From Lineus longissimus (lineage: Eukaryota; Nemertea; Pilidiophora; Heteronemertea; Lineidae): 64,000 bases of DNA. A program made the position numbers and the translations under genes. The notes beneath the pieces were generated by a model that worked only from the letters and a program-made list of their open reading frames with translations, had not been told where the DNA came from and searched no databases. Positions 39,291 to 52,843 of the stretch are shown one piece after another; the first letter of the stretch is position 1, and the number at the start of each line of letters is the position of its first letter. The stretch covers positions 3,348,001-3,412,000 of the forward strand of contig NC_088308.1 of assembly GCF_910592395.1 (NCBI RefSeq), read 5' to 3'.

Positions 39291-40755
39291 GTCAATGATG
39301 AGATGCTATTATTTCGATTCGGTTAATCGTAGGAACTATCCATACATTATAGCTGAAATTTTACTTACAACTCCCCTGGCTGATCCTTAATCCGATTGTG
39401 ATAGAACATTTTGCAAACTGATAATACGTGGTAAGAGAGCTCGCCCCTTGGATGAGGAAACACGATTAGTTTTCGTGCCGTGTCACATCCATGACAACTA
39501 TCGCCTTGACTAACTAAGGCCTTGATATCAACATCATATGCATTTGGTCTCATAACCTCATCAATTTCCAATCGTAAATTACTTTAAACAACATTTATCT
39601 TAACGCTTATAGAAATAATAGATTTTGAGCGGGGACAGGTACCGTCCAAGGAATAGTCGCATCTCATTGGTTTACAATCACCGCTGCCGGTTGGCAAACA
39701 ACCATAAAACGTGTAGAAGACTTAGATTTCACAGTCAGAAAGTGTAGACAACTTGCTAACTCGGAATTGAATAGATGTTTGATTGGTTTCAGTATGACAA
39801 GGTAAGCATCTGTTGCGTCTTTGGCAGAATTCTTTAGCAATGGTCGACGATATTGGTCTCGATTTAAGACCCTTGCGGTGTAACCGAAAGTTGTTATACG
39901 AGTTCTTTACCAGTCTAAAGCATGATCCGCCGTATTATTTGTTAATCATGATGCAAAGGATGACGTCCTCGGCTTTTCATCACCGGCTACTGAACCCATA
40001 TCTGAGGAGACGGCTTACCAGAGTCTGCCGCTTTAATTGGCTTTCGCCAGACCAGAGACTCAGACCAGAAAGACTTATGGATTATTGTGGTCAAGCACTG
40101 CCTCTCCAGCGTGAAGATTGTCACGCAGGTGAATGCTGGTCATTCCGACTTATGGCCTCAACATATTCTGCTCAGGGCATTACTGTCTTCATTAATACCG
40201 CTCAGCCAGCTGCGTGTTCTGATTAACTATCTTCTTTTTGTGACAAAGCAACAAACTAAAATCTAACGCCTGATCGAAGGCACTGTTCCTCATTCCTATT
40301 TAAAAGTTCCATAACATCATGGACTTCTATGGACAAGTACAGACGTCATTGACAACATAAATCCGATACTTGTATCTGTGACGGCTAGACATCTTCGTAC
40401 CTTGCTAACGACCACGCCAACGGCAGTAACATGCGGCATATCGCGTGATATATGCCAATACTGACATCATTACTGAGACGTCTATCAATTTTAAGATTGA
40501 TTTTACGAGATTCTGATGGATAGAACGAAATCAACTCATTAAAGGTGGTCAATGGAAAGCCAGAGAGTAATTTTAAACTTTTAAGTTTACTATCAAGCCT
40601 GTGAAGCAATGTATTCATACATAGCGTACCTTTTGATAACATATTTGAGGGTTGACAGTTCTTCAATAAGACACCACTGACTTTTCGCTCGTATTTGACT
40701 GGTAGTGAACGGGGGTACCGAAATAATTAAGTACGCCATGGTCTTTGTTTTACAT
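39291..40755. other. Intergenic DNA with an unassigned frame
   Basis: A plus-strand open frame of 137 codons at 39813-40226 begins MRLWQNSLAMVDDIG and has no recognised domain. It is Arg- and Leu-rich, probably by chance. A minus-strand frame of 93 codons at 40385-40666 is likewise unassigned. Confidence 0.3.
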
Positions 40756-40998
40756 ATGGACACCAGCCGCGGTAATTACAAAATTCTTCTTGCTGACAAC
40801 TCGACTTCCCTCTTGGTAATTAAAAGTATCCCTTTATTACATTTATGACATTCTTGGTGGTAATAAAGCGAATACCCTGACGTATTCTTGAGGGCGTGAA
40901 AATATTCACCCAGTTCATCGAACTGAGATTCCGTCGACTGATGTGATAGCTATATCAAGAGCTGATTAGCCATGGCCGCGAGGCATCGGCGGTCATAG
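40756..40998. repeat. Dispersed repeat, copy 1
   Basis: Shares an ordered set of blocks with 41747-42022 in the same orientation: tggacacca, ttgctgacaactc, ttccctcttggtaa, cttggtgg, aagcgaataccctg, gtgtgaacg-like, ttcatcgaac and gcatcggcgg. Similarity is roughly 65-70 percent by eye. The function is unknown; it is probably an old interspersed element. Confidence 0.6.
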
Positions 40999-41274
40999 AC
41001 TGGGCGGTAACACATTCGCAGAGATGTAACAGATCTGCGCCATCACAGCGTTATATTTCGGGCAACGTCGTCTACCTAAAACAATTGCTTGGGCAATTGG
41101 CTATGCCAAGAGCGCTAAAAAGCATTCAGCAATTCGGTGTAACGTTTCTGAGCGTTTCCGTTCCCCGTCACTGTTGGGGACGCTGGCAATTAGATAAGCG
41201 CATTTTTTTGTGTTCCCCCATTGATTTCAGTGAAAAGTCTTGGTCTTCTAGCTGGCGATTGTATGGAGACACTC

Positions 41275-41465
41275 ACTGAAATATGGGGAACATCCACAGA
41301 TGTTATACCAGTACCCATATACACCTTGGTGGAGTAATGCAAGTTAAACGAATAAACCTGAATAAGGTCACACGACGACTGTGGGGTTCGAACCAGGGAT
41401 CTCCTGTCTACTAGCAGCGAGGGTCCGAGTCACTAGACCCCAACGTCTTCAAGAGTGGTTAATCC
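41275..41465 (-). mobile_element. tRNA-derived SINE-like element
   Basis: Read on the minus strand from about 41460, it starts with a tRNA-like head: tggggtctagtgactcgga fits the Pol III A box and D arm, and ggttcgaaccc is an exact B box and T loop. A non-tRNA body follows, ending in ccaccaaggtgtatatgggt then actggtata, a tail block of the gtgta..atgggtacctgg type common in invertebrate SINEs. Arm pairing has decayed, so it is not a working tRNA gene. Ends and target-site duplication were not determined. Confidence 0.6.
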
Positions 41466-41746
41466 ACCGGGTAGCCAAGATTCTCTGGTCATTAACCTAT
41501 AGGTAATGTTGACCTAGCCAATACTGTCACGTTGGTATGCTGAGCCATATTACCGTCCCCAACATATGTAGAGCCAAGCATTTACCTTTAAATTAGATAT
41601 CTGGAGTAGGAGCAGTTCTTTCAGAAAGCATGCACCATTGATTCTAAATGGCTTGCTCGACTGCATGGTAGACATTGGTAGTACAATTATTCATGGTAAC
41701 ACCAAAGTCTGCGGTATAAACACCAAGAACAGTCTTTATTACCACA

Positions 41747-42022
41747 TGGACACCATTAGGACAATCTTAGCATCATGGACATGAGTCTTGGTACTTACAC
41801 ATCCTTGTTGCCGACAACTCAAATTCCCTCTTGGCAAGTGTGAGTACCCTTATAACATTTAAAACCTTCTTGGTGGCCCTTCCCTAACCCTAATGAAGCG
41901 AATACCCTGCCTTGTTCACGGAGGTGTGAACGAAATACGCCGGTTCAACGAACCCAGACTCTATCGTGTGCTGTAATGGCTACATGACAAGAGGTTGATC
42001 AGCCAAGCATAAGTCATCGGCG
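41747..42022. repeat. Dispersed repeat, copy 2
   Basis: Homologous in order and orientation to 40756-40998, with about 990 bp between equivalent positions. The SINE-like unit lies between the copies. A further weak match, gccaagatt..tgg..aatgttg, follows here at 42025-42070 and also at 41473-41520. Confidence 0.6.
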
Positions 42023-45000
42023 AGCCAAGATTAAATTGGCCGTAGCATCTTAGGAAATGTTGGTCTCTAAATGTTGTCGCGAACTGATCGGCTACGATTG
42101 TGCCCTACATGTGAGGCAAAGCAACCTTGCCATATTTCTGCAGTAATAGTATTTTGAAATCGCTTAATCATACAACTGACTTAACTATGCAGTTTCGCTA
42201 TTCATATACACTTTTACCCACGGCTTTTTCTTCCGAATTCCGAACAACTTGTGTGAAGTGGACATACGTGTACGTGTAGAACAGAAGCGATGCTAACTAT
42301 TTGACTTCTATATTCTCACTTATTACAAACATCGTGGGCGAAATTCGTCTAACTGTATAGTAAACACAACCTCAAGAAGATTCACTCCAGTCAACAAAAA
42401 CTACCAGAAGCAGATGGCACGATGATGGTCGCTGGCTAGGCAAAACACACAAGTGAGAGTTTGAACTTTCTACCACCCCGTGTTACCAGATTTCCTTCCC
42501 GTAGTTCCCGCCGGCCACATACCAAGTCATCTTGTCAGCCGTCAGCTCGTATTCGTGTTAGCACCGCTGAGTGAGTTGGTTTTCGGTTTAGTTTCAAAAC
42601 AGGAATTCCTCACGCTCACCATTCTATCGAGTGGATTCGAAGCTGAGACTTTGAGGGGTTTATATTTAGTATGCACCTTAGTGAGCTACTGACATACACT
42701 CGTATGTGCTATTCTTCCAAGAATCGATCTGAAATACAGAGGTTGTCCATCATTTAAGACTCCAACTCTCGCTTCAACTTTGAGATAAAGTTGGAGAGGG
42801 AGCCAGAACGGTGCGCAACCTCTCTATCTGTGATAGGCTTAACCTCATTGAACTGAGGCATCGTACATTTTGCCTCCATACGAAAGTCAATCTACCCTTC
42901 AGACGTATTCGAGCGCATTGAGATTGTTTTCCCGATATTGTTCAATAAAAAAAGCCTCAATCTCGCTTGACCGTGATGAAAAATTAACCAATCACCGAGA
43001 TTTCTTTTGGGGAGACATACGGCCATCTTTCATTTTCATCAGCAGTTCAAGAAGGCTTATTTCGACCGTCGACAGGAAATAACAAAGACATCATCAACAA
43101 TGGGTATTGTTCGGGGAAATGAAAATTGAGAGAAGATATTGCTACTTTGTTTTGTAGCCTTGACTGTAGTGATATTTCACGAAGAATGTTCAACAAATAA
43201 GAAACGATAATTCTTTATCCATAGCAATTGGGCTTTGTAATTGCACGGACCTACTGGTAAATTGGATCCGCGATAACTTTTATAGTGATACTTGCCTTAA
43301 ATTGCTTGAGCATTGAATCAGTCGGTCACAGAATTGTTTTTCGATTTTCTGATCTGTGGACCCAATTTGATTCAAATGCACCTAAATAATCGATGAACCT
43401 CATCAAAACATCTCACATCATGTTGTAGACGTTTACTTGTACATTAATTAGGAATGTGATTTGGTAAAAATTGCTTTATATTCAGACGCTGAGCGTGCAT
43501 TTGTTACATAATTGTTAATATTCGATTTTCTGACTTTCGGAGCTGTTAACGAAAAATTAGCAATTTACTTGGGGAATGGACCTTATTCAAAACACACTCG
43601 AGTTAATAGAAAGGGTAAAAACTAGCAATAAGCCGATATGATTCGTAAGAAATATCGATTATTGAAAGAAAAGGTTAATACATGTACACGTAGTTATATT
43701 ATCGTTATTGGATATATAACAGTGATACAGTGCATGGGCAATCACCTTCTGTCATCAGATTGGTTTTGCGCAATGAAGAGCGTACAGTGTAGTTCCTCCG
43801 AGCCCAATTATCAAGTACTTAAAAATTACCCAGGCTGATTATCGTTCTAATGAACTCAGAATTTGTATTTCTTAAGTTGGATTGATTTCCCACTATCAGA
43901 GGTAACTCCCTATAATGTTACTATGAAACCAGATTCGACTGCGCCTCAGAAAGACCAATGCTGATGCGGTGATGATGCGGAATCCTATTCCGTCGTAACA
44001 TGAGATAAGCTATTCCTTCGCTCGAGGGTCGAATCAAAAAAATAATATTTGTCAAACACCGGTCGGCTCTGTTCGGGGAGACTTTACACTGTAGCACACG
44101 CTTCACAATCTGGGACCGACAGCTGCTTTTTATTTTGACAACACAGATCTAAATTGGAAATTTTTGAAAGACTTGTGATGAATACTGATCTCCTCAAACT
44201 AGCCTGAGGTCCATTTAATCAATCAAGATTGCCAAATCGAGTTAATCGAATTATTTTTTGCAACAGCCATCCACTGCCAGCGACCAACAGCAACTGCTTG
44301 TTGTTAAATGTAAACAGAACTTCGAAAACCATTAGAGGTTTTCAATTTACCCCAGAAACCTACCAGGTGCATATCTGTGTTGGCCGGAAAGGTTTTGAAA
44401 AGCTCAGAAACGTTTATTTCTAAGACTAGTATCTATTTAATTATCATCGAAAAAAACCGCAAATTTAATCAATGGTCATCGAAAATACAAAACTGTACAG
44501 CGTAAACATGGTCAAAGAAACCTGTAGCGTATCTAATTGTTAAACTGTCATCGAAAATAACCGGAAATTAAAGGATGCACTACAAAACCATGCCCCCTGT
44601 CACAAATGACGTACTATAGAGTACTCTTTCTGGAGCAGCTGCTCCTTGTCCGCCGCAACAGAGACTCGGGGATCGACCACTGTTTGAGAATATCTGATAC
44701 AGCATCGATTTTGCTCTCCAGCCTAGCTAAGTGCCAAATAGTTGATTGAGGCGAAATAATGTCATCCAAACTTATTAATCTTATCAATTCATTGCAATTA
44801 TTGATCTTGGTACATTGATTTTGTCTGCAATTTAGTTGCGTTCTCGAAATTTGATTGGGCAGGTGATAATACACGCCATTGACATAAAAAACAAACAAGC
44901 CATATTTTTGAAAACTATGAAGTTTAACAACAATTCCCAAGACTTTATGCAGATTTCGTTGATGCAAACAAAATTGACTCGATCTATTGTATTACGATTT

Positions 45001-48000
45001 TATCTACCTTATGAGGAAGAAAATGAGAGCTAATAGAATGGATTGCATTTTGTACGAACATTATATTGGTAGTAACATATGTGGCCACAGCCGGACCCCG
45101 AGGAAGCGGATGGAAGATTCAACCATTTTACTGGAAGTGACACTGATTCGTTCCTTATTAGGTTAGCCTTTGAAAACTAATTGGACCACATTTTGCTTAT
45201 GTGGCTTCAATGGGCTTATTTCGTTATCGCCAGCGGTGTTAGAACAGAGCTTTGACAATGATGAACAAGCTGGGTTGGACTTTGCGGCTAAATCAAGAGC
45301 GTCAACAAGATCATACGATATGCTGCCTGGTCATACGTGTTGCCTTAAGGAACATTTTAAAACAACATGGTAAAGATGGTATTTAAGGAAACGTCTGATC
45401 AAGTTCAACATAAATTATTGACCCCAAGAACGGACACAGATGTGTCCCTGTTGATGACCAAAATTTTGCTGAGAGTGATCTTAGTCATCTAATGCAGCAG
45501 AGATGATACGGAAATTGTGCCGATGGCCAGGTGACCGATCCATTATTCCGACCACTTCCTGAATGAGTAAAAGATTCTGATATTGATCGGAGTGACCCAT
45601 CAATTTATTCTTTAATCATTTCCTCCCTCGTTGTCTTACGGACAGACATCCCTAGACTTCATATCATTTTGGGCCGTTCGATATCTCATCTCAGCCGAAT
45701 TAACCTATACTCTCATACAGATTACTTACTCTTAGGCCAGTGGTTATACGCCCAGCCACAGGGTTCATGATTTCTGTTTCATTTCCTTCTCTGATAGTAG
45801 TAGGTTTTCCAATATCTCAACTTAAAAGTTGTTGTAGGGAGATATCATCACTATTCAACAGACAGTGATCACGTTTTGGGACACTGTCATTGAACACTTG
45901 CTTCTGGTGATAAGATGCACATATCTCATTATACCCCAGCCGGGTAAAACTGAATAGTTTTTTTACGTTGGCGAAATAGCGGAGTAGAGAGTGATTCAGA
46001 TTTTCAACCAATCATCCTCAATGTACCGGTACTGGCTAATCTATATGACAAACTGTAACAATGACTCATGATCGAAACCGAGAAGACGTTCCTTTTGTGG
46101 AGAAATCCACAAAATGAACGTTCTTGTCAAACCCTTCCGAATACGTGACATGCGCATATATCTCGCAATAAAAGACCCCGACGTGACTGTATACTGGCTG
46201 CGATGGTTTGTGTCAGCAAGATGGAATGGTTTCTACAGGGTTGGATCGTCTTTGGTACGCTGGGCGTTTAGTTGCTGTCACGTCGAGTTGAAACTCTTTA
46301 CACTGTTTTTATGGTAAAAAATAAAATAAACTTGTTGGCTAAAGATTTTAGTTAGTTTTCATTAACGGTAAAGAAACGTTAAAACGCACTTTTTTTGGAA
46401 CTTTCTTTTCACTAAATTGATTGCCAGTACAGGTAGTTGAAAAAGGAGCTGACACCTGTTCGCCTATTCACTCATTATTGAGATATGCACTTGTTGGTTA
46501 GAGTCTAACGCTGGGATGCTTGAAGATTTAGGAAAGAAACCGACACTCTGCTCTATTACTCTATTAGTGCAATTCTCAATGCCATCTCCAATGACTTTCT
46601 CACAACTACCTTCCGGGCCAAGCATCAAGACGAGCTATTCACAAGTGGACCTAAATGAACCTTTAGCTCATCAGTTGAGAATTTCCCGTGGTCGCTCATT
46701 AAAGTAACGGCTGACCTCGCCATTGTATGGAACAGGACGCAGTCTGCATCAATAATTTGCTACATTCTTTGTGAGAGAGACATTAGAAGGGATGTCGAGG
46801 CCAGTAAAACCTACCAAAGCATTAGAATATAAATGCATCGATCATGGTGCATTATTGAAGGCCAGAGCCAATTCTATGGAAAAAATCAAAGATGAAAAAA
46901 CTGATACCAATAAAAAAGGAAAACCGATGTTTGTCACGAATTATGAGATTGATGAGAATTCGTCAAAAACGCTCTGGTTACAATAAAAACCGACCAGTAC
47001 TGGATTGGCCTATACTCTAGCCGACAATCAGAACCTTTTGGGAGAATTTCCCTGATACTTGCACTCAAAATGACCAGCTGTCTTCTTCATCACACGTCAA
47101 CTTGACAAATCGTGTCCTTCACTTCCTTCAGGAAGTAGGTTAGTCAAATTGACTTACAAAATTAAACGGCGACGTGCTACATTCTGCACAACCGAGAACC
47201 AGTGTGGTTTTCCTATTGACCGAATCTATTAACTGTTCTTCAATCTAAATCAAATGAGAACAGACACGTTCAAACGTTTATCTAAACCCTTGAGTATTGA
47301 TGAGAGGAGAGTACAAACAATCTACAATCGAAATACCTCATGGACTATTTCGTTCAAAAACATGCTTCCTTAATGTCAACATAACTTGAAAACGACCTTC
47401 TGACGAGAAGTCAGAGCACACTACATTTTTCAATGACTTCCTGAATGTTGATACACAGGGCCAGGAAAGAAGTCAGTGTTGACGTGCGAAGAGCTTTTGA
47501 AGTTTACAGTTTGAATACCATGCCAGAAGCAACTCGGCAATTCACTGTCAAAGCTGGATGCATTAAGTTTGGACCGCCCGATATGTAGATCTTATACATG
47601 CCGGAGGCTCATGGGAGTTACCCAAGCGTTACGTTTGAGCCACCCTGTATAACCAATACTTCTTTACAGAGCGTCACAATTCGTATGAGTTACGCTATTA
47701 GTTCTCAAATGTTCTAGGGGACCAAAAACAGCTTTGGTGATCACTTGAGCTCAACCTCTCCGGGTTTGTGGCGCGGGACGTCCTCAAAACAACATCGATT
47801 GCCAATCGATAGAAGGCTACATGTATATAGCACTAAAAATAGTCGTTGGTTGTACACATTCACGTTGCATATACAGCTATCAAAAGGAAATCCCTTCGAC
47901 ACTCCCACTGAATAATGTGATATTGAGAAGCTCTGATTTCCGCCAGTAAATTGGTTTCTTCAGAAAAAGACTTGTACTCCGCAAAAGAGATAAAGGTTCT

Positions 48001-48451
48001 TCATGTCATATTCATGAAGGCATTTTTTTCCGTCCTCGACGACCGCCGTGGCAGTCACAACCCCAAACTTCCGCTGCACTAATCTTACGGGAAGACAACG
48101 TTTAATATACTCAAGGTCCAACGAGGGCTCTCAAAACAGGACGGATACACTGCTAGAACATGACACAATCTGCCAAAGTTGCCAAGCAATGTAAAAAAAA
48201 CACCAAAAAATGTGTCAATGCCACACCACTTCTGACTTCGGAGGCGAACGTAATGGTCATCCATGCCAAACAGTAGCTTTTTACGATATGCGATATAAAA
48301 ATCTCACTCATTTAATGAATCAAAGCCCACAAGATCGGGTAAGGACGAACAAAGGTGACGAAATGGATACCGGTGAATAAAGAAAGGGCGGCCTTTGAAA
48401 CGTTATAAGGCGATTAGAAATACCAACTACTAAACAGATTAACCACCCCAT
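42023..48451. other. Intergenic DNA, no confident gene
   Basis: Short unrecognised plus-strand frames occur at 46114-46317, 46516-46707 and 46771-46986. The last is Lys-rich (motif KARANSMEKIKDEKTDTNKK) and has a coding-like look but no family match. A 33-codon frame at 45079-45180 contains the string TGSDTDSFL, reminiscent of the DTDS motif of family B DNA polymerases; it is too short to assign. Confidence 0.3.
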
Positions 48452-48455
48452 TTGA

Positions 48456-48762
48456 TGTCGTAACGTTATGCACGTATTCAATGTTAGTTCCTGGCTCGAG
48501 GGCGAGGTAAATGCATGTTTTGTGTGGTCGCTCCCATGTTTAGGTAGTAGGCCTACAGTTTGCAGGTATGCACATACACGTTCATGAATTTCCAAATTTT
48601 GTGTGGTACTTTGATTAGATCTTCTCGTGCAGCATGATTTTGCTGACAAAGACTAAGTTCTGTGAATCTTAGTGATATATTGAACATGTTGGATTCTAAA
48701 TGATATGTTGGGCATGTTGCCGTTGGAGTTCTCTTTCGTATGTCTGGTGGCTGTTTATCGTA
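48456..48762. repeat. Long direct repeat, left copy
   Basis: About 305 bp similar in order and orientation to 60478-60800. Shared blocks are cgtaacgt, gtattca.tgt.agttcctg, gagggcga, gcctacagtt, atttc.aa.ttttgtgtgg, cttagtgatatattgaacatgtt and ttgggcatgttg. No open frame is shared, so it is a noncoding repeat. Confidence 0.75.
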
Positions 48763-51700
48763 GCTGATATTACGCACGTATGTTTGTTTGATACATACGA
48801 TAATGCAGTAGACGCCAATTGCTTTGTGTTACACTGAATGCCTCTCCCCTCCAAATTAGATTGTCCTTCAATCCCGATCGCCTAAGTGAACGACAACTCG
48901 GGATTCATGGAGAGTATATCATTTCATGTAACTATTATCTCCCTTTGTCGATGTGATATAGACAAGGTCATCAGCTAATATCCGGTAATAGGGTAAAGCT
49001 GATACCCATCCCGAGATTTCAAGGTCGTCACAAGGCTATCCATCATTACACAGGCGCATGAAGATCAAAACACCAGCTCAATTGACCACACACTTAATGA
49101 TAAGTCCAACGACAACACCCATTCCCTACACTGGCAACCGTGCCCAACACAGGTTTTACGTTGCGCGCCCAACGTAAATTTTACCAAACATAGATTTTAC
49201 GTTCGATGTCTAGACACACAGTATCGGGGCGGGTGTAAATTTCAAATTCTATGAAAAAAAGAAAGAAATACAGGAACATTTTTTGATGATCTTAATATTT
49301 AGCAGTTTTTGAGAAAACAATTCAGACATACCTGTAGAATCTATGTTGCTCTAACGTGAATGTCACGTATGTCAATCACGTAAACTGTACCTGGGAAGTT
49401 ACACCCACCACTATACAAAAAAATCTTTATGAAATCGAATATAAATTTCTTCATGAAGTCTAAAATACGAAACCGTCAGCAAAAGTTCTTCATAAAAACG
49501 AGACATTTTTTGTTTTCCATTCTTCTTCGATTTAGTTAACCTCTCCCATGAACACACTGTAGATTACTTGCATCTCGGTACGTTTTCACAGTGGTCTTCT
49601 CTCATGTACTCATACTGACATTGTCCAATCATGGCATTGGTCTTCATCAACATGTCAACATCCAAGAGAAAACTCTCGTTACCGTCAAGGCTATCACACT
49701 ACCTCGATACTCGTTTGCAATTAGTACGCCTTTCTTTGCTCTGTTGATGCAATATCAAATTCCAGTCGCGTAAATGGTATGAATTCTCACTATCTATTGA
49801 CCCTATAACTATTCTAACTAGTAACCTGACTCTACTGAATGATCCTGATTTGTTGGCCATTAGTCGTCGCGTCTGACAGGGATATGTAATACCTGGTGGG
49901 CTTGGTCCATGGCCGAAGGAGTGGCCATGACTTACACGGCAAAAGAGGAACAGTCTGAGTGAAAGGTTATAAGAATAAAGTAAAGCCATTGAGCGGAATA
50001 TCGTCAGAGTGGAAGGTCTTTGACTGTAAGCCTCTTATGCATGGCTGTGGTTTAGAGCCATTTTTCGCTATGTTATGATGAAAGAGAGACAGTCTGAGTA
50101 ATGAATAAATGAAGACAAGTCTTACCTGAATCACCTAACACTACTGAATCTTTTGTCAAATTAAAAAAAAAGGTGTTGAGATGTTAGATGACGTCTTGTG
50201 TCTCGGAAAATTCTTTTTGATCTAACGATTTCAGATAAATTGTCAATGTTTAATCATCAGCACTATATGTTGTACTCATTGAGAATGGTGATGGAAAAAA
50301 AGATATGTTTAATTTTGATTAAAGGATTACGACCGTCTGAGCAAATCGATCTTTGAACAACAGGCGCGGGAGTCTCAAGATATTTGACTAAGGTAATTAG
50401 GACATATTACCTTGGGGCCTCTGTATGTAATACAACTCGTAAATTTCCTATAACATACTAGCGGCAGCTGAAGAAGACTTGATTAAGGCAAAATAGTGTC
50501 ATCTTCATCAGTCTCGACTATAGCTTAAACTTCTTAGAGAAGATCTGCGACCAGGTTGGAAAAATATAGACTATTGACATAGTGTAGAAACAATGACGAA
50601 GCATCAAATAAACGTTCTATATTGTAGCTTGTTTTGTCATTTGGAAGTATTTTTATTTCAATAAGAGTTTTTTTTACTTGTTTTGGTATCATGCATTATT
50701 TGCATGTACTGCTTCTCATACACATGTTTGGCTTCTACAAATTTGCGTTTGATTGTACAAGGTGGTCAGCTGGTGATCAAGTCATAAGAAAACTCATTAC
50801 TGCACCTTGGCAGTACATGTTTGGAAGATCGCTTTGAGATCATTACATTAGGCCTTAAAGCCGCTCAATATTCAAATAAGAAATCCTGCAGATCGATTTA
50901 TCCTAGTTTTATCCACCGCTGATATCGCTTGCGTGTCTAACATTTAACTAATCAACACAATGCGCCTCATGTCTTAACATATCGATGTCAACCACTGCCG
51001 ATAACGAGTATCGCTCTTTTCCACACCCAGCCAGTTGCTTCTTGAAGAATTGCAGGGAGAGATGGGTAGCATTGCCATGAGCCTTTTACGGACCAAATGG
51101 TATAGCGTATTAACCCTAAATGACTACGCCACAACAATAGGCTGGGCATTCGGTTCGTCAACGCGGTTGGCCTGTAAGACATATGGCAGTTGGCCATATC
51201 ATTTAGCCAGATGCTACACCGGCAGGACAGACTCGTAGTAAGCGATGGGTTACCTTAACGTTCAACCTTTCTGGTAATAGGTCTACAGGATGAATCATCT
51301 ATTATCACCCTGCAGTGATTACCTGACTTGAAGAAGACATGAAACAACAACTGATGATGAGTTTACTTTAAAACCACAAACGGCTACAAAATATCCTCAA
51401 AATTAGTAGTATTTAGCCGTTGAGGATAACAACTCAGTTCTTGTTATAATGTCATTGCCAAATGCCAACCTCACACCCGGATCTATGATGCAAATGGTGA
51501 TTACATTTTTTGGCTTCACTCACTTCCCCAGAAAAGTTCATCGAGAAAAATAGAATTGAGAGTTAAAATAACATAACAGCTGCAGTGTAATGCGGCGAGA
51601 AATTATCCTGAAATCAATTTGACTGAAGGTGCTTTACGAAGCACTTACTGAATGCTTAGAATGTGCACTCAATAGTAGTTGGCGTATTTTCACAATGCTA

Positions 51701-52687
51701 CAAGTTATGCTCATGGCTTGTTTTAAAGTATCATCATGCTTAAATTAAAAACGAAATCACATGTAGTGATGAAAATGTAGCTATTAGTTTCAACACGTGC
51801 AGTGTGTGCCAATTCACCATTTGCCCCCAGTAACAAGTTTAAAGACTTATTGTGTCGTATCGGCCAACCAAAAGTCCCCAATCCTGCTTCTTCGGCACAG
51901 TATCCAAAATTGAACCAGTCACAGGAAAGCATTTTCCGGCTCGGGATCATCCGAGCGTTTTCACTGTTTTTGAAACAACCTGTAACCTTACAGGTGGCTC
52001 GCTATTACAACAGCATTCATTGCAATGGAAAACTACAGATATCTCAAAAATGAAGTGTGTTATTTTCAGCCCATTCACTGCCAGGTAAAGCCCGTTGTGT
52101 ATAGAATTCCGATTCTACTTGCCATTCTTGCGAAGGCGACTGGGTATTTCCGCAAGAAAGATGGATTTGACGGGCTCACATGTAAGCTTTGTATCGCTTT
52201 TTCCAACTGAGCGTAAGCATGGACAGAAAAGTACTCTTAGTCTAGAGAAAAAAAACTCCCACTCATGTTGACTGACACAAATGACCTGCTGCTCACTTCC
52301 TCTCTATTCAGACATGACAGATAAATCGATCATCTTCAGCACTCAAGGTAAACAAAAAACGATTCTAATATCCGCTGTTAAATGACTTGTTCAAACAAAA
52401 TCACACAAAAATACTCCAAGTTGTTGATGCGAACAGGCTATGGCGTTTTGCCACAATCCATCTCTTACAATATTAATTTTATTGATGTCCGAGTGGTTGC
52501 AGACGACCGGATAGGACGTTGTCCCCCTATTTAATGGGTAAAAAATTACACCTGTTGCATAAAGTATATCCTTCCTACCACCCTACCGTCCTGCCGTATG
52601 TGCGTGCTGTCGGAAATTTACCTGCGCATGCTGCCAGGTTAAGAATCCGATGTCTGCTGCTATATCTAAATCAATATACCGGTTACA

Positions 52688-52843
52688 GGCCACCGGAAAT
52701 TGACAATGGCCTCTCCAAATTCCATTGCGGACTGGTGAAATTGAGGGGCGAAAGGCTTTTTAGAAAGGCACTCCTGTTCACGCCCCCACACGCCCCAAGC
52801 CAACAAAGATCTTCAGCGTGTCAATTGTCAATTTCCAGCGGCC
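52688..52843. repeat. Inverted repeat with 20-nt arms
   Basis: ggccaccggaaattgacaat (52688-52707) is matched at 18 of 20 positions by the complement of 52824-52843, around 116 bp. It may be a small foldback element. No target-site duplication was established. Confidence 0.55.

Noticed and set aside
39813-40226. 137-codon plus-strand frame
   Set aside because: No domain, no splice or promoter context and an Arg/Leu-rich, unbalanced composition; treated as chance.
41380-41460. Functional tRNA gene on the minus strand
   Set aside because: The A and B boxes are present, but the acceptor, anticodon and T stems do not pair properly and a SINE-like body follows.
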